Source: Cyclospora cayetanensis
Taxonomy: Eukaryota; Apicomplexa; Conoidasida; Eucoccidiorida; Eimeriidae
DNA length: 64,000 bases
Direction of reading: 5' to 3'
Assembly (NCBI RefSeq): GCF_002999335.1
Contig: NW_020312258.1
Span: 186,001 to 250,000, forward strand
Positions 60,260 to 64,000 of this stretch are shown piece by piece. The notes below the pieces were generated by a model. That model worked only from the letters and a program-made list of their open reading frames with translations. It made no database searches and was not told the origin of the DNA. Positions within the stretch are counted from its first letter, which is position 1, and every line of letters begins with the position of its first letter. The position numbers were made by a program, and so were the translations under genes.

Positions 60260-63200
60260 ATGCGAGGCCAAGTGCCCGACTTTCCCACTAGTATTAGGGG
60301 GGAATCCTCCACAGCTCTTCTCCCAGAACTGCCGCCGATTGAAGCCTGCATCTTCTATGGCTCAAACTTCTTTCCCCAAAGGCCTTTGGAAAGGAGACAG
60401 CAAGACTCCCATGGCGAACCTAAGAGAGGGCAGCGGCCTGAAGGAGAGCTCTCTTCTTCCTCCCGCAACAGCTCTCCCCTGTATGACATGCTCCTACTTG
60501 TACCGCAGCAACAGCTGCTGCAGTGGCATGCAGACAACTTCAGCCACAGACCTGAACACTATGCCCCCTTTATCAGGCATGTGGCCAGATACACTGGCGG
60601 GGGAAAACGAGTCGCAGCTGCGTTCGCCATGCGCCTTACAGAAGCCTCCGAGGTTCCTGTGCTCTACAACTGCAGAGTGCCCCTCAACAACCACCCTCAT
60701 GAAGTATGTCCTTTTAGGATGGCTTGTTGCTGCTGATGCTCTTGTGACTGCTGATGCTCTTGTTGCTGCTGATGCTCTTGTTGCTGCTGATGCTCTTGTT
60801 GCTGCTGATGCTCTTGTTGCTGCTGATGCTCTTGTTGCTACTGATGCTCTTGTTGCTGCTAGTGCTCTTGTTGCTGCTGATGCTCTTGTTGCTGCTGATG
60901 CTCTTGTTGCTGCTGATGCTCTTGTGACTGCTGATGCTCTTGTTGCTGCTGATGCTCTTGTGACTGCTGATGCTCTTGTTGCTGCTGATGCTCTTCTTAC
61001 TGCTGCTCTTGCTTAGGCCTCATTGTCGGCTGTTTGAGGCGTCCGTTGTTTTTTTCGCCCATCCCCCACCTCGCCTGCCCCCTAAGCCTTTCTGCTCCTG
61101 TTGCAGCTCTGTAAGTATGGCGTGGTGCCCACTGAGGCCTTTTGCGAGGATCTGCGTCTGTGGAAGCACTTTTACTTCGCTGGACGCATGCAAAAGCCCG
61201 TGAGTGTCGAACACTGGGGCCCTTTCTCGGGGTGGCCTACTATGCCCGTCAACGAGAAATACCCCTTGCCTCTCGTGCCGCGCGAGCACCCCTGGAAGCG
61301 TTCTCAAAAATCGTCAGTTGTCGATTCTCTTTGTGCCTTTGGCGAAGTCTTCATCGGCCTCTGGGAGCTTTTGCCACTCGTGCCGCTGCTAGACGCGTGC
61401 TGTATGCATGAAAAACGCTACTCTTAAGACGGAGGCTTCGCATCACAACAAAGGCTGCCAAGCCGAGAGGGCCCCGCCGTCCTCCATCCTGCTTGTGTCG
61501 AGATGCTGCTTAGGCTGCTGCTGTGGCACTGCTGCACCCCTTTGCGGTGTAGACGTGCTTGTTATTCTTGCATATGCACTATGCACGTTTTCCGTGTCAT
61601 CCTCATGGGGTGTCCCCTCTCTTCCCGTGGGGTTCCTTTTCAGGAGCATGTATGTGCAACTCTGGCGACGATAGCAGGGAGGGCTTAGCCGAAGTATGCC
61701 GCATCCACGAAATGCCAGTCGCTTCTGGAGTATCTCTGTGCACAGGTAAACCTTTGCTGGAAGGGTGCTGACCAGGGAAGGCGAGCGCAGGTGGAAGGGG
61801 CCTGCCTGTTGAACAGACTGAACGCGGTTAGTTTTCCTCCGCCCTTCTGTCTGCCTCCGCAGCGGAAGTCCAGCACCAAAGAGTTGAGGCCAACTGCTCT
61901 CAGCGGGAGCCTGCTGCTACGAGCTGCTGTTAACTGCTGCTAGCTGCTGTCTGCTGCTGCTGTTGCGCATTCGCTGGCATAGCCGTCGAGCTACCGTGTG
62001 TGTGTATCTATGTGTGTATGTATGTGTATGTGTGTATATGTGTGTATATGTGTGTATGTATGTGTATGTGTGTATATGTGTGTATGTATGTGTATGTGTG
62101 TATATGTGTGTATATGTGTGTATACGTGTATATGTGTATATGTGTGTATATGTGTGTATGTATGTGTATGTGTGTATATGTGTGTATGTGTGTCTTCCCT
62201 GGCTGCAGCTGCGTCTGGCGCTGCTGCTTCTCCCCCAGGAAGTTTCTCTTATGCGCCTTCTGGAGGAAATCGTATCCTTGTCGTACCAAGGTGACCCATG
62301 CGAACAAACTCTCTTCTCCTCTCCCCTACGCCTCCTGCGCTTCCGCCCCCCCGCCTGTTTGCCAAGGCGTCGGCTGACGCAGAGCAGGCAATGGTCCACC
62401 CAAGGCTTTGGAGCAGCAAAGTGCCCCTTACCTGTACAACGCCGTCTAAAGTTTGTACAGCCATATCACCGTGCAAAAACTAAGACAGTCTCGCTGATCG
62501 AACGCCCCCAATGGCTCTCGCAGCTGCTGCCCCTTCAGGCTGTGCAACACTCAGATTCTCCTCACACTGCCTGAAGCGTAAATTAAAAGCCTTTTGCTGA
62601 GGCGGCCTTTGAGAGGGGCAGAGGGGCCTCGATCTACGTAGAAGTGTTCAATATTCGTGCGTGACGTGTCGGCTTTCTGCTGTGTAGGAGACTTTCGCAT
62701 GCTCGTTGCGGAGGACCCCCAGAAGGTGCAGGCTATCGTACGTCTCTGTCTCTCGACTGCCGAACTTCTCGACGAGGATCGAAGGGGATCGGAGGGCTGC
62801 TGTCTTGAGGGGCCGCGGAGCATATATATTTGTATATGTATATCGAATGCGATGCTTTCCGGCTTTGAACACCCTTCTTTCACCTGCGCGAATGCACCAG
62901 ACGCAGAGCGAGATCCACGGAGGACGGGGAGGCGTTAGCGCGTCAGGCACACATTTACTGCCGGCCGTTCTTTTGTGTGTTTACGGCTTCAGGTGAGGAG
63001 CCAGACAGAGGCGCTCTGCTCCATTTATCTCCCTCTGCTCTCGAGGTTGCCCTCAGTGCACCTGGAAGCTGGGGAACACGTGGCTGTTCACGGCGAGGGC
63101 CCCTTGCCCTTCGGCGAAGACTGCAAGCCTCAGGATCTCAAAATCTGCAACGTGCGCGTGCAGGTGAGCTATTTATCGCGTGGGTGCGACGTTGAGGCTT

Positions 63201-63960
63201 CGCAGCTTCCCGCTGTAGTGCCTTTTTTCACCTTCCCCGTTTAGGGTTCTACCGACGGGGCTGCGACTGCTGGCAAGGTGCTGTGGAGTTTTCTGTACGT
63301 CCAGCAAGACAAGGCATCACCTGCGGCGCTTGAGGCGCTCTACAGCCCGCTGCCTTTGTCTATCCGTCAAAGGGCTGAAGCGGGTAAGTAACACACCACC
63401 AACCCCACAACCGGAGACGTGTATTTTTCCCGTGGTGTGTCTCATGAGCCGAAGCGAAAGGCCTGAATTCAACGAGCGCCAGCGATCGTTCCTCTTCCTC
63501 CGTGTGTCGATATTCGCAGCCGCGCGTTCCCCGCCAAGTGCCGTCGCTTCCCTATTCTTTAAGGCTCTGGGGGGGGCGGGGGGGGGCAGGGGACGCCTGT
63601 CGACTGCAGCGAGCATCCCTGTCTCGCCAGCTTCGTCTCGACAGTCCGTTCCCCTCGCAAGCAGCACGCCTCCGCCTGCGGAAGCCTTGCGCCTCGGTCT
63701 GCAGCGCTTGATGCTATGGCCGACGCTCAAGTGCAGCATGAAAAACGCCGTCTCCGCAGGTTTGGTGAACTCGGTAAGGCTACCAGGCGAGCTAGAGGTG
63801 ATGCTGTGCGGCTGGCGGGAGGGAGGGAAGGGGGGCGTGTGCGACTGCCTGCTTCGCATAGAGCCGTGCTTGCAAAAACATGCGCAGAGGACAGCTGTCT
63901 TTGCTGACACCGCAGGTCCTCTACGGACTCCGTAAACTTGGAAAGCGTGTTGGCAAGTGA
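60260..63960 (+). CDS. TAM41: TAM41/Mmp37, mitochondrial phosphatidate cytidylyltransferase
   Basis: TAM41 makes CDP-diacylglycerol from phosphatidic acid and CTP in mitochondria, the first committed step to cardiolipin. Exons with matched phase: 60260-60703, 61107-61199, 62209-62290, 62688-62737, 62993-63163, 63245-63383 and 63916-63960 (TGA). One or two further exons, between 61200 and 62000 and near 63690-63770, are only approximate. Family landmarks: ACIFYGSNFFPQ (the YGSG-type nucleotidyltransferase motif), YDMLLLVPQQQLLQWHADN, CKYGVVPTEAFCEDL, HFYFAGRMQKP, LALLLLPQEVSLMRL, SLSYQGDFRM across a junction (family SYMGDFRM), then KNAVSAG and VLYGLRKLGKRVGK at the end. The second Gly of YGSG is Asn, which deserves note. 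ATG 60260 is the first in-frame Met before the YGS motif; a targeting presequence could come from an upstream exon. Confidence 0.9.
60724..61013. repeat. 18-bp tandem repeat in TAM41 intron 1
   Basis: About sixteen copies of GCTGATGCTCTTGTTGCT with a few variants (GTGACT for TTGTTGCT, ATGCTC to AGTGCTC). The array sits between the donor at 60704 and the acceptor at 61106. One frame stays open through it (ADALVA hexapeptide), but not the frame of exon 1. Confidence 0.93.
61996..62195. repeat. TGTGTATATG microsatellite in a TAM41 intron
   Basis: Imperfect (TGTGTATG/TGTATATG)n on the sense strand. It ends about 14 bases before the CTGGCTGCAG acceptor of the exon at 62209. Confidence 0.92.
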
Positions 63961-64000
63961 CTACCCTGTCTTCCTTCCAACTTGCCTCTGCAGCTGCCTC

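Noticed and set aside
60724..61016. Hexapeptide-repeat protein coded by the 18-bp array
   Set aside because: The open frame is not the frame of the TAM41 exon before it, and good donor and acceptor sites remove the array.
61963..62574. Val/Tyr/Cys-rich ORFs over TGTGTA repeats (also at 17479-18011 and 38217-38759)
   Set aside because: These are translations of microsatellites in introns.
1..64000. CRISPR arrays, bacterial operons, insertion sequences or viral integrations
   Set aside because: No spaced repeats, transposase, integrase or reverse transcriptase was seen; the gene structure is eukaryotic throughout.

Overview
The window looks like nuclear DNA of an apicomplexan, most likely an eimeriid coccidian (Eimeria or Cyclospora type). 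Genes are rich in short introns (GT..AG) and introns carry UG/CA-type microsatellites. CAG-type triplet runs are translated as poly-Gln, poly-Ala or poly-Cys, and long coding exons alternate with low-complexity spacers. The gene set is eukaryotic (UFM1-activating enzyme, peroxin, mitochondrial lipid enzyme, axonemal protein). The species call is inference; no ribosomal or organellar marker is present. Exon coordinates below come from reading donors, acceptors and reading-frame phase by eye.

Layout: (1) 1-8946 +, the 3' part of a large multi-exon coiled-coil protein. (2) 9623-12452 -, an MNS1/CFAP127-like axonemal protein, six exons, 507 aa. (3) 14029-18830 -, a large unrecognised protein with acidic and Ser-rich stretches. 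(4) 19737-20033 +, chaperonin 10. (5) 20704-23403 -, a complete UBA5 (UFM1 E1), seven exons, 370 aa. (6) 23404-28939, a gene-poor 5.5-kb spacer. (7) 28940-41530 +, a giant armadillo-repeat protein of about 2,660 aa and 19 exons with a PH-like C-terminus. (8) 42389-43624 -, a single-exon secreted orphan. (9) 45203-54682 -, a full peroxin PEX1 with a long extension. (10) 56603-59041 -, a poly-Gln protein spliced onto an acyl-CoA-binding domain. (11) 60260-63960 +, TAM41, the mitochondrial CDP-diacylglycerol synthase.

The genes do not form an operon; they are independent eukaryotic units. Functional themes are organelle upkeep (PEX1 for peroxisomal import, TAM41 for cardiolipin precursors, Cpn10 for mitochondrial folding, ACBP for acyl-CoA handling), ER-linked UFMylation (UBA5), and the microgamete flagellum (MNS1). 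The most interesting items are the peroxin with a mutated D1 Walker A lysine and a poly-Cys run, the giant ARM protein, the poly-Gln/ACBP fusion, and a perfect 50-bp palindrome inside an ARM-gene intron.
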